From: Microvirga antarctica
GTDB taxonomy: Bacteria > Pseudomonadota > Alphaproteobacteria > Rhizobiales > Beijerinckiaceae
Direction: 5' to 3'
DNA length: 64,000 bases
Assembly: GCF_017921815.1 (NCBI RefSeq)
Contig: NZ_JAGEMM010000003.1
Location: 1-64,000, forward strand
How positions within the stretch are numbered: position 1 is the first letter of the stretch; each line of letters starts with the position of its first letter. The notes under the pieces are model-generated. The model made no database searches and had not been told where the DNA came from. It saw only the letters and a program-made list of their open reading frames with translations. Of this stretch, positions 1-9,221 are shown one piece after another. A program made the position numbers and the translations under genes.

Positions 1-63
1 CTTGGGGAAATACGGCTGAAGCCGTGCCATCTGCTCGTCCGTCAGCCAGTAAAGGTCGCTCAT
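1..63 (-). CDS. IS5-family transposase, N-terminal fragment (partial at window edge)
   Basis: The minus strand from 63 reads MSDLYWLTDEQMARLQPYFP, the usual N-terminus of IS5/IS427-type DDE transposases. A GGAGAC ribosome-binding site lies just upstream on that strand. Only 21 residues are inside the window, so the catalytic DDE region is not visible. Identification rests on the characteristic first residues and on the IS-like end at about 124. Confidence 0.7.
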   Translation of the reverse strand, partial: MSDLYWLTDEQMARLQPYFPK

Positions 64-124
64 GCTCAGTCTCCTTGCGGAACCTGAATCAGATCGAGCA
101 TCTTAAATCAATGGGTCCTGACCC
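1..124 (-). mobile_element. IS5-family (IS427-like) element, left-truncated by window edge
   Basis: The window opens inside an insertion sequence read on the minus strand. The first 21 codons of its transposase (1-63) are followed by about 60 bp of leader and a terminal sequence whose outer end reads GGGTCAGGACCC on the minus strand. The adjacent CTAG (124-127) fits the short target duplication of the IS427 group. The rest of the element lies outside the window, so completeness cannot be judged. Confidence 0.7.
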
Positions 125-174
125 TAGTCAACTTTGGGATTTAGCCTGGCCGGCAACTCCGTGGATGACCGTCA

Positions 175-723
175 TCAGGCCTGCAACCGTGAAATCGTCG
201 AATGGCTGACATCGTACGTTCGAGCGATCGCCGTTAGGGCCTCGCCAGCGTCCCTCCGGCGAAGGGCTTCTTTCCTCTGGTGCGGCGTCAGTTTCGGTTT
301 CCGCCCCATCTGCACCCCATTGGCCTTGGCGCGTTCACGGCCTTCGCCCGTCCTGGCCCGGATGAGCTCGCGTTCGAACTCGGCAAGTCCACCGAGCACC
401 GTCAGCATCAGGCGACCATGCGGAGTTGTCGTATCGGCCCAGGTGTCGCTCAGAGACCGGAAGTGGGCACCCTTGCTTGCGACCTCGTCGAGGATATTGA
501 GAAGGTCACGTGTCGAACGCGCCAGTCGGTCCAGGCGAATCACGACGAGAACATCGTCCGACATGAGGGTGGCGAGAGCTTTTCTGAGCTGCGGGCGATC
601 GGCTCGAGCACCGCTGACCTTTTCCTTGAAGATTTTGTCGGCGCCGGCAGCCTTGAGCTGGGAAATCTGAGCGTCGAGAGTCTGGCCGTCGGTTGAGACG
701 CGGGCATAGGCAATCAGGGCCAT
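175..723 (-). CDS. Serine recombinase (resolvase/invertase family)
   Basis: A 182-residue small serine recombinase that catalyses site-specific strand exchange at a res-type site. The N-terminal catalytic domain carries the nucleophile context YARVSTDGQ near residue 10 and the conserved arginine segment VIRLDRLARS. The C-terminal 45 residues form a helix-turn-helix (TPHQRKEALRRRDAGEALTAIA). The ATG at 723 is preferred over one seven codons upstream because the family starts MxLIxYARVS. Directly upstream (737-818) are repeated dyads that look like its binding sites. It is probably what is left of a Tn3-type transposon; no transposase or 38-bp Tn3 ends are visible next to it. Confidence 0.9.
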   Translation of the reverse strand: MALIAYARVSTDGQTLDAQISQLKAAGADKIFKEKVSGARADRPQLRKALATLMSDDVLVVIRLDRLARSTRDLLNILDEVASKGAHFRSLSDTWADTTTPHGRLMLTVLGGLAEFERELIRARTGEGRERAKANGVQMGRKPKLTPHQRKEALRRRDAGEALTAIARTYDVSHSTISRLQA

Positions 724-736
724 AGAAGCGCTCCAG

Positions 737-818
737 TTTTGCACGTGATTTATGCACAGCGTAAGTGCTTGATCGCACTAGGTCGAGATCTTTGTGCAAA
801 ATTCTTGATTTTCGCACA
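737..818. promoter_or_regulatory. Putative res site of the adjacent resolvase
   Basis: Just upstream of the resolvase start are two related dyads. One at 738-758 has the core TGCACGTGATTTATGCA. The other at 793-818 starts TGTGCAAAATTC and ends TTTTCGCACA. An intermediate weaker one lies around 775-790 (GCTTGATCGCACTAG). Three subsites within about 80 bp upstream of tnpR is the usual layout of a resolution site. The motif recurs at 5309-5334 and 8832-8855. Binding is inferred from position and symmetry only. Confidence 0.55.
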
Positions 819-1014
819 TGCCTGGAGGCGGAGTATCCTGCCACCACATTTCGGCCGTCCAAGTAGGATATCGCACACGCGCTCAGGCTGTTATGATCCG
901 ATGCCGACACGGTGAGTATTTTTCCGAAGCGATACGATTGATCGTCGGGCCATCACACTCAACGAGTCGGAACGGCCTTCACTTATGGGTAGGACACAAA
1001 AGCCAAGGAATAAA

Positions 1015-2199
1015 ATGCGCCTGTCTGCTTTCATTCGTGAAAACTCCGAAGAGATCATCGTTGAGTGGGAAAATTTTGCGCGCTCCTTGGTCCCGGCCGC
1101 CAGCGGCATGAGCCCGCTTTCCCTGCGCAACCATATTAGCTACATCCTTGTATTCATTGCCGACGACATTGACACCGTCCAGACGGACTCTGAGCAGACA
1201 AACAAATCGCGCGGCAAGCAGCCCAAGTCCGCGACGGATAGTGTTGCAGAAATTCATGCAGCCCTGCGCCAAGCCGGTGGTTTTAACCTCGACCAAATGG
1301 TATCTGAGTATCGCGCCTTGCGCGCCAGCGTGACCAAGTTATGGGCTGCTCAGGATTTAGAACCAACTCGCCAGAGCGTGGCCGATTTGGTCCGGTTCAA
1401 TGAAGCCATCGATCAAGCAAATACGGAATCGATCAGCTACTATTCAAAAACGGTCGATCATTCGCGTGATCTCTTTCTAGGCGTTCTAGGCCATGATCTT
1501 CGCAATCCTATCGGCGCGATGATAATGGCGGCCAGATTGATTGAAAGTATCGGGTCGCTGAATGCGCGCCAGGAAATGCTGATCGCGCAGGTTGTCATAA
1601 GTGGCGACCGATCGCTCGAAATGATGGATCAGCTTCTCGATCTTACTCGGGCTCGACTTGGATCGGGACTGCATGTCCTTCGAGAGGAAATGGACATGGC
1701 ATTCGTATGCCGACAACTGGTTGAGGAGATGCGAAGCCTGCATCCGAGCCGGACCTTCACAATCAAAAGTTCGGGAGACACCGCAGGCGTTTGGGACAGG
1801 CCTCGCATAGGGCAGGTGTTTTCAAATCTGCTTGGCAACGCTGTCCAGTATGGTTTCAAAGACCTCCCCATCGACGTGACGATCATCGGCGACACGAAGT
1901 CGGTTTCACTTTCCGTCCATAACGAAGGCCTTCCGATTCCGAAGGACGCCATAGGCGGAATTTTCGAGGCCATGGTTCGTGGAGGAGCTGAAGGCAACGG
2001 CTCGACAAATCTTGGTTTAGGGCTTTACATTACGAAGGAAATTGTCTCGGCTCACGGCGGAACGATTAGGGTTACCTCCTCCGAAAAAGACGGCACCACT
2101 TTCATCGCTCTCTTCCCCCGGGTCGTTGATGCAGCCATGGTGACGCGGGATTGGGTTCGACCAGAGGATAGCCTTCAAAAAAAACAGGAGGGTATCTGA
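1015..2199 (+). CDS. Orphan soluble sensor histidine kinase with RsbRD-type N-terminal domain
   Basis: A 394-residue cytoplasmic histidine kinase. The N-terminal 120 residues (MRLSAFIRENSEEIIVEWEN and following) resemble the RsbRD N-terminal sensory domain. The H-box FLGVLGHDLRNPIG places the phospho-acceptor histidine near residue 160. The N-box is FSNLLGNAVQYG and the G-box is GLGLYITKEIVSAHGG. No membrane segment is seen. Start 1015 has an AAGGA site 7 bp upstream; an in-frame ATG at 985 lacks one. No response regulator is next to it, so its partner is unknown. It sits between mobile remnants and may be island cargo. Confidence 0.88.
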   Translation: MRLSAFIRENSEEIIVEWENFARSLVPAASGMSPLSLRNHISYILVFIADDIDTVQTDSEQTNKSRGKQPKSATDSVAEIHAALRQAGGFNLDQMVSEYRALRASVTKLWAAQDLEPTRQSVADLVRFNEAIDQANTESISYYSKTVDHSRDLFLGVLGHDLRNPIGAMIMAARLIESIGSLNARQEMLIAQVVISGDRSLEMMDQLLDLTRARLGSGLHVLREEMDMAFVCRQLVEEMRSLHPSRTFTIKSSGDTAGVWDRPRIGQVFSNLLGNAVQYGFKDLPIDVTIIGDTKSVSLSVHNEGLPIPKDAIGGIFEAMVRGGAEGNGSTNLGLGLYITKEIVSAHGGTIRVTSSEKDGTTFIALFPRVVDAAMVTRDWVRPEDSLQKKQEGI

Positions 2200-2269
2200 A
2201 ATGAGCATCAATTTTCGCGCCAGCCATTCCATAAAAACCGTTAGCGCAAAGTCATTAACTGTTTTCCTT

Positions 2270-2289
2270 GCCTCACGCATGCGTGAGGC
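2270..2289. other. Perfect 20-bp palindrome after the histidine kinase
   Basis: GCCTCACGCATGCGTGAGGC is a perfect inverted repeat 70 bp downstream of the kinase stop and 50 bp from the end of the MerR remnant. There is no T-run on either side, so a simple intrinsic terminator is not well supported. It could be a weak bidirectional terminator or a protein-binding dyad between the convergent genes. Confidence 0.5.
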
Positions 2290-2340
2290 GGGTCAGACTT
2301 CTGCGCGAAACTTTTGATATTTGAACAAATTCCGCCCGCC

Positions 2341-2609
2341 TTAGCATGACTGCCCGCCAAGGCCTTTCATGATGGGACATTCCGGCCTGTCGCCACCTTC
2401 ACAGGCATTGGCAAGGCCATGCAGCATGCCTGCCATTTCACGCATGCGCTGGATCTTCGTTTCCAGTTGGCAACGTGCGGGAGCGCAATGGCCTTTACCC
2501 GGAACTGCATCGATTTCGGTCGCTCCTGAAGGAATGAGGTCGATCATCTCGTGGTGACGGATCATCCTCGCCGTCACCCAGACGCCTAAGCTGCTTGTCC
2601 AACCTGCAT
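2341..2609 (-). pseudogene. Degenerate MerR/CueR-family copper regulator
   Basis: The minus strand from ATG 2609 (AAGGAG site upstream) reads MQVGQAA, then an in-frame TAG, then ASG. A one-base shift is then needed to continue with VTARMIRHHEMIDLIPSG, the MerR winged-helix start. The wing and most of the dimerisation helix are missing. The C-terminal part (QLETKIQRMREM, ending in CEGGDRPECPIM) matches the end of CueR/HmrR-type regulators. So there is a nonsense codon, a frameshift and an internal deletion. It faces away from copA across a MerR-type operator and must once have been its regulator. Confidence 0.8.
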
Positions 2610-2631
2610 AAAACTCCTTTTCAGATTGTGC

Positions 2632-2661
2632 TTGACCTTACCACCATGGGAAGGCTCACAA
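2632..2661 (+). promoter_or_regulatory. MerR/CueR-type promoter-operator of copA
   Basis: The -35 box TTGACC (2632-2637) runs into an imperfect dyad at 2635-2656 (ACCTTACC and, in inverted form, GGGAAGGCT). The weak -10 (TCACAA, about 2656-2661) is placed by an elongated spacer of about 18-19 bp. This is the architecture activated by MerR-family metal regulators. The operator has survived although the cognate gene on the other side is broken, so any control must now come from a homologue elsewhere. Confidence 0.7.
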
Positions 2662-2683
2662 CTGGGGAAGAGGTCAAAGAAAC

Positions 2684-5068
2684 ATGAAAAATCATACTCT
2701 CGACACCCCTTCCGGGGGGCGGAGCTGTTGCGGCTGTGGTCAAGGCACGCCCAAACCTGCCGATTCACTGGCGCAGCGAGTTGAAGACCCGGTCTGCGGG
2801 ATGATGGTCGAGCCGCTCAAGACGGCTCACACGGCCGAGCATGACGGGCAGGCTTATTTCTTCTGCTCGGCCGGCTGCCGCAGCAACTTTATGGCCGGTC
2901 CGGCAAAATACCTGAACCTGGGTCCACGCGAGGCGAGGCCTGCGCTTGTCGGTGCGATCTACACCTGCCCGATGCATCCGCAAATCCGGCAGGTCGGGCC
3001 GGGAAGCTGTCCTATCTGCGGAATGGCCCTGGAGCCGGCCACGGTCACAGCCGATGCGCCGCCCCACCACGAGCTGGCGGACATGTCCCGCCGCTTCTGG
3101 ATCGGGCTTGCGCTGACACTGCCGGTTTTCGTGCTGGAAATGGGCAGCCACATCCCGGCTTTGGGCTTGCACAATGTAGTTTCGCCCCAACTCTCGACCT
3201 GGGTGCAGTTCGCTTTGTCCACGCCCGTCGTTCTATGGGCCGGCTGGCCCTTTTTCGCGCGTGGCTGGGCCTCGATCGTCAACCGCAGCCTGAACATGTT
3301 CAGCCTGATCGCGCTCGGGACGGGAGCGGCTTATTTCTACAGCCTTGTCGCCGCGTTCGCGCCGGGCGTCTTCCCTGCCGGCTTCCATGAAATGGGCGGC
3401 ATGGTCCCGGTCTATTTCGAGCCCGCTGCTGTCATCGTCGTGCTCGTGCTGCTCGGTCAAGTGCTGGAGCTGCGCGCCCGTGACCAGACCGGCGGTGCGA
3501 TTCGCGCCCTGCTGAATCTCGCACCAAAAACCGCGCTGCGACTGAAAGCCGGCAGCGACGATCAGGAAGTCGCGCTCGATCAGGTGCAACTCGGCGATAT
3601 GCTGAGGGTGCGACCTGGAAGCGGCGTGCCGGTCGATGGTATCGTGATCGACGGCAAAAGCGCCGTCGATGAATCCATGGTGACGGGTGAGTCCATGCCG
3701 GCCGCGAAACAGGCCGGGGCCAAGCTGATCGGTGGTACGGTCAACGGCACCGGCTCCCTGATCATGCGGGCCGACAAAGTCGGCTCCGATACGATGCTGG
3801 CTCGCATCGTCCAGATGGTTGCCGAGGCGCAGCGCAGCCGCGCACCCATCCAGCGCATGGCCGATCTTGTCGCCAGCTATTTTGTCCCCGCCGTCCTGGT
3901 CATCGCGGTGCTGTCTTTCATTGCCTGGGCCGTGTGGGGTCCGGCTCCGGCGCTGTCCTACGCTTTGATCGCCGCCGTTTCGGTCCTCATCATCGCCTGT
4001 CCCTGCGCGCTTGGATTGGCTACTCCCATGAGCATCGGAGTTGGCGTCGGCAAAGGGGCTGGCGTGGGTGTCCTGATCAAATCTGCCGAGGCGCTAGAGC
4101 GCATGGAAAAGGTGGACACACTGGTGGTCGACAAGACCGGAACCCTGACCGAGGGCAGGCCAAAGGTAACGACCGTGGTGGCGGCAGGCGGATTTGCCGA
4201 GAGCGGCCTTCTGACCATGGCCGCGAGCCTGGAGCGGTCGAGCGAGCATCCCCTTGCGGCCGCTATCGTGGCAGCTTCGCGCGAGCGCGGCCTTGCGATC
4301 GAAGACCCCACGGACTTCACTTCCGTCACGGGCAAAGGCGTTAGCGGTAAGGTCGGGGGACGCCTCGTGGCGCTCGGCAACAAAGCCCTGATGGATGGTC
4401 TCGGCATTCCGTTTGCCGACCTGAACGGGCAAGCCGACGATTTGCGCAGCAAGGGGGCAACAGCCCTGTTCATGGCGGTCGATGGCAAGCCCGGCGCTGT
4501 CATCGGCATCGCCGATCCTATCAAGGCCAGCACGCCGGCGGCGCTCGAAAAGTTGCACTCGGATGGCATTCGCATCGTCATGCTGACGGGCGACAACGCG
4601 CGGACCGCTGAAGCGGTCGGCCGGACGCTCGGCATCAAGGAGGTTCAAGGCGACGTGCTGCCCGAGGACAAGCACCGCATCGTCCGGCAACTGAAAACCG
4701 AGGGTCGCACCGTCGCTATGGCCGGCGACGGGGTAAACGACGCCCCCGCCCTCGCGGAGGCTGATGTCGGCATCGCGATGGGCACCGGCACGGACGTCGC
4801 CATTCAGAGCGCCGGCATCACCCTGGTCAAAGGCGATCTCATGGGCATCGCCCGTGCCCGCGCGCTCAGCCGGATGACGATGCGCAACATCCGCCAGAAC
4901 CTGGTCTTTGCCTTCGCCTACAACGTGATCGGCATCCCGGTCGCGGCCGGGGTTCTCTACCCCGCGTTCGGCCTCCTGCTCAGCCCGATCATCGCCGCGC
5001 TCGCCATGTCGCTCAGCTCGGTTTCGGTGATCGTCAATGCGCTGCGCCTGCGCTCCGCGCAACTTTAG
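2684..5068 (+). CDS. copA: Copper-translocating P1B-type ATPase CopA
   Basis: A 794-residue inner-membrane ATPase exporting Cu+ (or a similar soft metal) from the cytoplasm. Instead of an MXCXXC domain the N-terminus has a short Cys cluster (CCGCGQG), a YHS domain (DPVCGMM to [11 protein letters not shown], about residues 37-80) and a heavy-metal-binding module (YTCPMHP ... [10 protein letters not shown], about 93-118). Transport motif [12 protein letters not shown] lies near residue 438, phosphorylation motif DKTGTLTEG near 483, SEHPLA near 522 and [10 protein letters not shown] near 685. About eight membrane segments are visible. It is intact, has a CueR-like promoter, and is divergent from a ruined MerR gene. 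Confidence 0.96.
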   Translation: MKNHTLDTPSGGRSCCGCGQGTPKPADSLAQRVEDPVCGMMVEPLKTAHTAEHDGQAYFFCSAGCRSNFMAGPAKYLNLGPREARPALVGAIYTCPMHPQIRQVGPGSCPICGMALEPATVTADAPPHHELADMSRRFWIGLALTLPVFVLEMGSHIPALGLHNVVSPQLSTWVQFALSTPVVLWAGWPFFARGWASIVNRSLNMFSLIALGTGAAYFYSLVAAFAPGVFPAGFHEMGGMVPVYFEPAAVIVVLVLLGQVLELRARDQTGGAIRALLNLAPKTALRLKAGSDDQEVALDQVQLGDMLRVRPGSGVPVDGIVIDGKSAVDESMVTGESMPAAKQAGAKLIGGTVNGTGSLIMRADKVGSDTMLARIVQMVAEAQRSRAPIQRMADLVASYFVPAVLVIAVLSFIAWAVWGPAPALSYALIAAVSVLIIACPCALGLATPMSIGVGVGKGAGVGVLIKSAEALERMEKVDTLVVDKTGTLTEGRPKVTTVVAAGGFAESGLLTMAASLERSSEHPLAAAIVAASRERGLAIEDPTDFTSVTGKGVSGKVGGRLVALGNKALMDGLGIPFADLNGQADDLRSKGATALFMAVDGKPGAVIGIADPIKASTPAALEKLHSDGIRIVMLTGDNARTAEAVGRTLGIKEVQGDVLPEDKHRIVRQLKTEGRTVAMAGDGVNDAPALAEADVGIAMGTGTDVAIQSAGITLVKGDLMGIARARALSRMTMRNIRQNLVFAFAYNVIGIPVAAGVLYPAFGLLLSPIIAALAMSLSSVSVIVNALRLRSAQL

Positions 5069-5777
5069 CGTGCGGCAGACGAGGACATCCGCCCCAATTC
5101 AGACGCGAATGGTCCGCCTGTAAGCCAAAGCGGCGATAGCCCCATCTACAGAGGAGAACGGGCGCCGAAGCTTCTAACAACCCTGGCCGTTCTGGCCTTA
5201 CGGCAGTCCGATGACGGCACAGGCGGACATCCGGAAGGTTTGACTCGCCCAGGCGAGGCATTCCGGCGGAACGGTATCCATTGGCAGAACTACCGACCAA
5301 AATGCCACCTGCAAAATTCTTGATTTATGCAATTTTTCTCGGCAGCAGTAAGATATGAGGCGAGCAGGCGATTCTCCGAGCAATCATTAAAATGGCCCTT
5401 ACCTAGGCCGTGGGTAAACTTACGGCTATGCATCGGGAAGATGGCCCCGGCGGCGGATCGCGCTGAGGTGTTGCGATGACAGAGCTTCTGCGGAGTTCAG
5501 GCGACAGAGACACGCCCTCGCGCAACCCATTCTCACAGTCCCGAGCCCACACGGCTCCATGGCACCGGGGGGTATCGGCGCGCCGCCACCCAATCAATAA
5601 GCACGACTACCATGCCGGACAGAGATCTTCATTTATGCGCCGGATTATCTGTTCCTCGACAGCACTCGACCGCGCCATCTACTATCAAAGTAACGTCATT
5701 GAACGTATGCTCTGCCGTCTCACAATCAACCCGGCCGAAAGTGAGCCAAGCAGAACTAACCAACCGGAGGAACGGCA
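5069..5777. other. 709-bp stretch without a recognised gene
   Basis: No convincing coding region is seen between copA and the small secreted protein at 5778. Short open frames exist on both strands but lack ribosome-binding sites and family features. The stretch holds one copy of the resolvase-type dyad (5309-5334) and ends with the GGAGG site for the next gene. It is probably a junction of rearranged mobile DNA. Confidence 0.5.
5309..5334. repeat. Second copy of the resolvase-type dyad
   Basis: CTGCAAAATTCTTGATTTAT followed by GCAATT shares the core GCAAAATTCTTGATTT with 796-812 and the half-site GATTTATGC with 748-756 in the putative res site. There is no resolvase gene next to this copy. 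It may be the remains of a second res site or a recombination junction. Confidence 0.5.
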
Positions 5778-6074
5778 TTGAAGCGTCTGATCCTAGCTAC
5801 CGCCCTCGCCGCCGCCATGACACCGGCACTAGCCGAAGAGAAGGCGGTGCAAATCGACAGCGCGGTCACCTGCGCCACCCTGACGCTGATGCGCTCCTCT
5901 CTGAACCGACCCAAGGGCAGTCCCTATCTCAAGGGCTGCGGCGAAGACCGAGAAGCGGGCATTTACTACATCGAGAGAACCGCCAAAATCGACAAGTGGA
6001 GCGTTAGCTGCATTCGCAAGGAAGGGGCTATGACCTGCCGTTGGACATGGGACCACCACCTCCCGAACGGTTAA
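5778..6074 (+). CDS. Small secreted protein of unknown function
   Basis: A 98-residue protein with a clear Sec signal peptide (basic MKRL, hydrophobic ILATALAAAMTP, cleavage after ALA). The mature part of about 79 residues has four cysteines (in VTCATL, KGCGED, VSCIRK, MTCRWT), suggesting two disulfides in the periplasm. The start is a TTG at 5778, chosen because a GGAGG site lies 7 bp upstream and no ATG fits the signal peptide. I do not recognise the family. It lies alone between a gene-free stretch and an IS481 copy. Confidence 0.7.
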   Translation: MKRLILATALAAAMTPALAEEKAVQIDSAVTCATLTLMRSSLNRPKGSPYLKGCGEDREAGIYYIERTAKIDKWSVSCIRKEGAMTCRWTWDHHLPNG

Positions 6075-6210
6075 CTCGGGTCTGGCTTTCTCAGGCGAGA
6101 TCCGCACTATGAGCCGGTCCTCAGGAGATTGCTTGCGAGGGCGCATTTCGTAGGGAACTCACATGAAGACTAGACTAGCGGCGTGAAGGTCGACTGACGG
6201 GCAGATCGAC

Positions 6211-7229
6211 TAGGTGTTTGATCCCACGGTTTGATGGTGCGATCCTTTCTCGAAAATGGAAGGAAGCACTATGGGACAAGTTCGTCACGGGAGCGCCACG
6301 ACCACGCACGTCGTCCGAGCAGCAATACAGCGATCGCAAGCTTCGCTCGCGCAGCTGAGCCGGGAGTTGGGCATCAATCCCAAGACGGTGGCAAAGTGGC
6401 GGAAGCGAGCGACAGTCGAGCATATGAAGACCGGGCCGACGGAACCACGGTCCACCGTGCTGACGGAGGCCGAGGAGGCGATGGTCGTCGCGTTCCGGCG
6501 CCACACACTGCTGCCACTGGACGACTGCCTCTATGCGCTTCAGTCGTCTATCCCGCACCTGAGGCGGTCAGCGCTGCATCGCTGCCTGCAGCGGCACGGC
6601 ATCTCGCGCCTGCCTGATGTCGAGGGCGACAAGCCGAAGCGCCAGAAGTTCAAGCGCTACCCCATCGGGTTCTTCCACATTGATATCGCCGAAGTGCAAA
6701 CCGGCGAAGGCAAGCTCTATCTCTTTGTAGGCATTGACCGGACCGCCAAGTTTGCTGTCGCGCAACTCGTTGCAACGGCTGACAGAAAGACTGCCTGGGA
6801 GTTCCTGCAGCACATGCTCGAGGCCGTGCCGTATCAGGTCCACACCATCTTGACCGACAATGGTATCCAGTTCGCCGAGCAACCCCGGAACCGCAACACC
6901 ATCTATTCCCGGCCGATGCGCTTTGACATGATCTGCGAGGCGAACGGGATTGAGCACCGGTTGACCAAGCCCAACCACCCCTGGACTAACGGCCAGGTCG
7001 AGCGGATGAACCGCACGATAAAGGAGGCGACCGTCAAACGCTTCCACTACGAAAGCCACGACCAACTGCGAACCAACCTCGCGGACTTCCCAGCAGCCTA
7101 CAACTTCGCCCGCAGGCTCAAGACGCTGAACGGCCTCACACCCAACGAATACATCTGCAAAATCTGGACATTAGAGCCGGATCGATTCATCCTAAACCCG
7201 ATCCACCAGATGCCGGGACTGATCACCTA
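6211..7229 (+). mobile_element. IS481-family insertion sequence, apparently complete
   Basis: One intact transposase gene fills about 1 kb. The outer ends carry short inverted sequences: TAGGTG at 6211 on the left, and CACCTA at 7224-7229 on the right, followed inward by partly matching sequence. No target duplication is obvious in the flanks. Exact ends are estimates. Confidence 0.65.
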
Positions 7230-7230
7230 G
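6271..7230 (+). CDS. IS481-family transposase
   Basis: A 319-residue DDE transposase starting MGQVRHGSATTTHVVRAAIQ with an AAGGAAG site upstream. An N-terminal helix-turn-helix (SLAQLSRELGINPKTVAKW) binds the ends. The rve integrase core has IDIAEV for the first Asp, LTDNGIQF for the second, and NGQVERMNRTIKEAT for the Glu. The length is normal and the frame intact, so it may be active. The stop overlaps the right end of the element. Confidence 0.93.
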   Translation: MGQVRHGSATTTHVVRAAIQRSQASLAQLSRELGINPKTVAKWRKRATVEHMKTGPTEPRSTVLTEAEEAMVVAFRRHTLLPLDDCLYALQSSIPHLRRSALHRCLQRHGISRLPDVEGDKPKRQKFKRYPIGFFHIDIAEVQTGEGKLYLFVGIDRTAKFAVAQLVATADRKTAWEFLQHMLEAVPYQVHTILTDNGIQFAEQPRNRNTIYSRPMRFDMICEANGIEHRLTKPNHPWTNGQVERMNRTIKEATVKRFHYESHDQLRTNLADFPAAYNFARRLKTLNGLTPNEYICKIWTLEPDRFILNPIHQMPGLIT

Positions 7231-7513
7231 GAAGTTTTCTCGCACCGAAGCACGGTCGTAGAACGAGATGACCCGTCGAGGTTAAGATCGAAGGAAGATC
7301 ATTGCAGGACGCCGTGTATGTGACATCAAGCGAAGGGCCGCCACTAGAGAGCTATTTTATCACACGTGATCCCTAGCGTCTTGACGTCCCACTTCGAGAC
7401 GCTTCAAGTTTTATCGAGACAGCCGGCAAAAGTCATAAAATATAGTTACAAAAACACGCTTCTGCTCGATCTCTTCGCGAGTAACACGTTGGTTGATCAT
7501 GAAGCTGAGCGTC

Positions 7514-8446
7514 TTATTTTGTGCTCCACATCGGCGCTTTCTTTTGACTTTTCAATGTCTCATGCTGCGCCGCAGCATCGGCTTCAATCCTCAAATCTTC
7601 GTCTGCCAAGGCTTGTCGCGCCAGCTTTTCCATTTCGAGGAGTGAGAACTGCTGCTCGGTGGCGTATATCCCAACATCAGCGATGTCGTTCTTGCGGGTA
7701 ACGTCGATCAGCGATCGCGATCGCCAAATATTCTCGGTAACGTCTACATCCACGATGCACCGGTAGGACGGCCAGAAATACGCGAGGGAATATTTTGGCG
7801 CACTGGCGTCGACGCTGACCGTGTTACAATTACCGGCCTGCGCGAGCTTCGCCGCGAGGGCGGGATCGGCTAGCTCCTTGGCATACCGGCTTGCGTATAC
7901 TTCTTTTGCTGCCTTGTCAGTTTTCCCGCGTGCCGGGTCGTATGCGAAAGGTTGGCGGACGGTTGCCAAAATTCGAGCATCGTATTCCATCGAGCCGATC
8001 CGGCAGCCAGCGGTAAAGCCCGAACATCCGTGGTATGTTCTGTGGATATTGTATAAGCGACCATCAAGGAAAGATGCTGTTATGGCAGGGTCTCGGAGCG
8101 ATTCGATGTCAGGATCCGGGTAGCAACCAACGGTGGAAATTCGTTGGGACGCATAGTTTACCTCCTCGATGCCATCGAGGCTTTTCATAAATACTTCAAT
8201 CTGGCTTACTTGACGCGTATGCACGGGGAACGGCCCCCAGCACTTCGCGAAACGACGGACGGTGCGAAGATAGCTGTCCGTGCTGTTTCCCAACAAGGCG
8301 GTCCATGAGAAGGGCTCAGCAACCGGCTGTTTACAACTGGTGGACAGGATACTGGAATACTCACACCCGGAGTAGTTCTGGGCGGTCGTGGGAGAGCTGA
8401 AGCCACCTACGCACACCATTCCGGCTAGTCCAACAACAAGCTTCAT
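7514..8446 (-). CDS. Secreted protein of unknown function
   Basis: A 310-residue protein starting MKLVVGLAGMVCVGG, with a signal peptide probably cleaved near TTAQ-NYSGC. The mature chain has about ten cysteines and an acidic, helical C-terminus (EMEKLARQALADEDLRIEADAAA). I recognise no family or catalytic motif. Start 8446 was chosen for the signal peptide; a GAGG lies about 10 bp upstream. The start ATG overlaps the stop of the upstream broken gene (ATGA), so the two were probably once translated together. Confidence 0.65.
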   Translation of the reverse strand: MKLVVGLAGMVCVGGFSSPTTAQNYSGCEYSSILSTSCKQPVAEPFSWTALLGNSTDSYLRTVRRFAKCWGPFPVHTRQVSQIEVFMKSLDGIEEVNYASQRISTVGCYPDPDIESLRDPAITASFLDGRLYNIHRTYHGCSGFTAGCRIGSMEYDARILATVRQPFAYDPARGKTDKAAKEVYASRYAKELADPALAAKLAQAGNCNTVSVDASAPKYSLAYFWPSYRCIVDVDVTENIWRSRSLIDVTRKNDIADVGIYATEQQFSLLEMEKLARQALADEDLRIEADAAAQHETLKSQKKAPMWSTK

Positions 8447-8837
8447 CCGCGTCCATCCTCGACTGCTGCATCTTGCCACCATCCCGGCACGGAGTGATAG
8501 GATCCGTTCTCCCTGGGTTTGTAGGCCGAACCAGCGGCGATCGCGCGGTCCAGGTAGCCAACCTCCTCAAGGGCCTTGATTGCGCCGCTGACCCGGGCTT
8601 CCGTGAGTTCGTGGCCGTCATGGCCGGCCAAGGCTCGTCGGTCGATCGGGAACGATCCGGCCCACCCTCCCCGGCATGGACCAATCGGCCGAGAAAGACC
8701 GCTAGGGCGAATGCCGCCTCGCGGTTGCGGTATGGCGCCAAGGACTCGGTAAGCCGATCCCTGACGTCCCTAGCTCTATTGCCGGCAGTCGCGGCGGCAC
8801 TAACTAGCCGCCGCAACAGCTGCTTGCACCGGTGCAT
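8443..8837 (-). pseudogene. Frameshifted plasmid-type winged-helix protein remnant
   Basis: From 8837 the minus strand reads MHRCKQLLRRLVSAAATAGN and on through a plausible helical domain (REAAFALAVFLGRLVHAGEGG). Around 8640 the sensible frame shifts to GHDGHELTEARVSGAIKALEEVGYLDRAI, which looks like a winged-helix segment and runs to a stop at 8443. Each frame makes sense only on its side of the break, so I call one gene with a frameshift. Its role when intact may have been in plasmid or element maintenance; that is inference. Confidence 0.5.
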
Positions 8838-8855
8838 AATTCAAGATTTACACAA
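8832..8855. repeat. Third copy of the resolvase-type dyad
   Basis: GTGCATAATTCAAGATTTAC followed by ACAA is, on the minus strand, TTGTGTAAATCTTGAATTATGCAC. It closely resembles 793-818 and 5309-5334 with a one-base difference in spacing. It sits immediately upstream of the broken gene 8443-8837. Like the second copy it has no adjacent recombinase gene. Confidence 0.45.
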
Positions 8856-9221
8856 ATTGCTAGCCGTCATTACATCACCCCCCAGACGAGGCTGACACTC
8901 CGCTAATTTACTCCGCGAATTGCGCCAAATGTTCTGACGACGGACAATCATGATCAAGCGTAGCAGTGTTCCCCTTACTCCGCCAGCCGCCGGTCCAGCC
9001 GATCTGGAAAAAAGGGGCCTCGGTGTTTGCGCCTGAACCTGAATCTGCTACGCTTGGGGTCGAAGGGTGTAAATAATGTTGCACAAGTGGGGTGCTGGGT
9101 CTCAGCATGTTGCTGGGCGGGGGCAACGCCGACCCGATACGCAGAGGACAGCAAAGCCTTGCACCCTCGTGATGGCGCGGGGGGCACTCCTAAAATACGG
9201 GTAAATAGGGGAACACATCGG
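8856..9221. other. 366-bp stretch without a recognised gene
   Basis: The region between the broken gene and the next secreted protein contains no supported coding sequence. An open frame leads into the 9222 gene from 9027 but lacks a signal-like start or ribosome-binding site, so it is taken as leader. No terminator or recognisable promoter stands out. Confidence 0.45.

Noticed and set aside
5198..5383. 61-codon minus-strand frame after copA
   Set aside because: The C-terminal part looks protein-like, but start and ribosome-binding site are lacking and no family is recognised.
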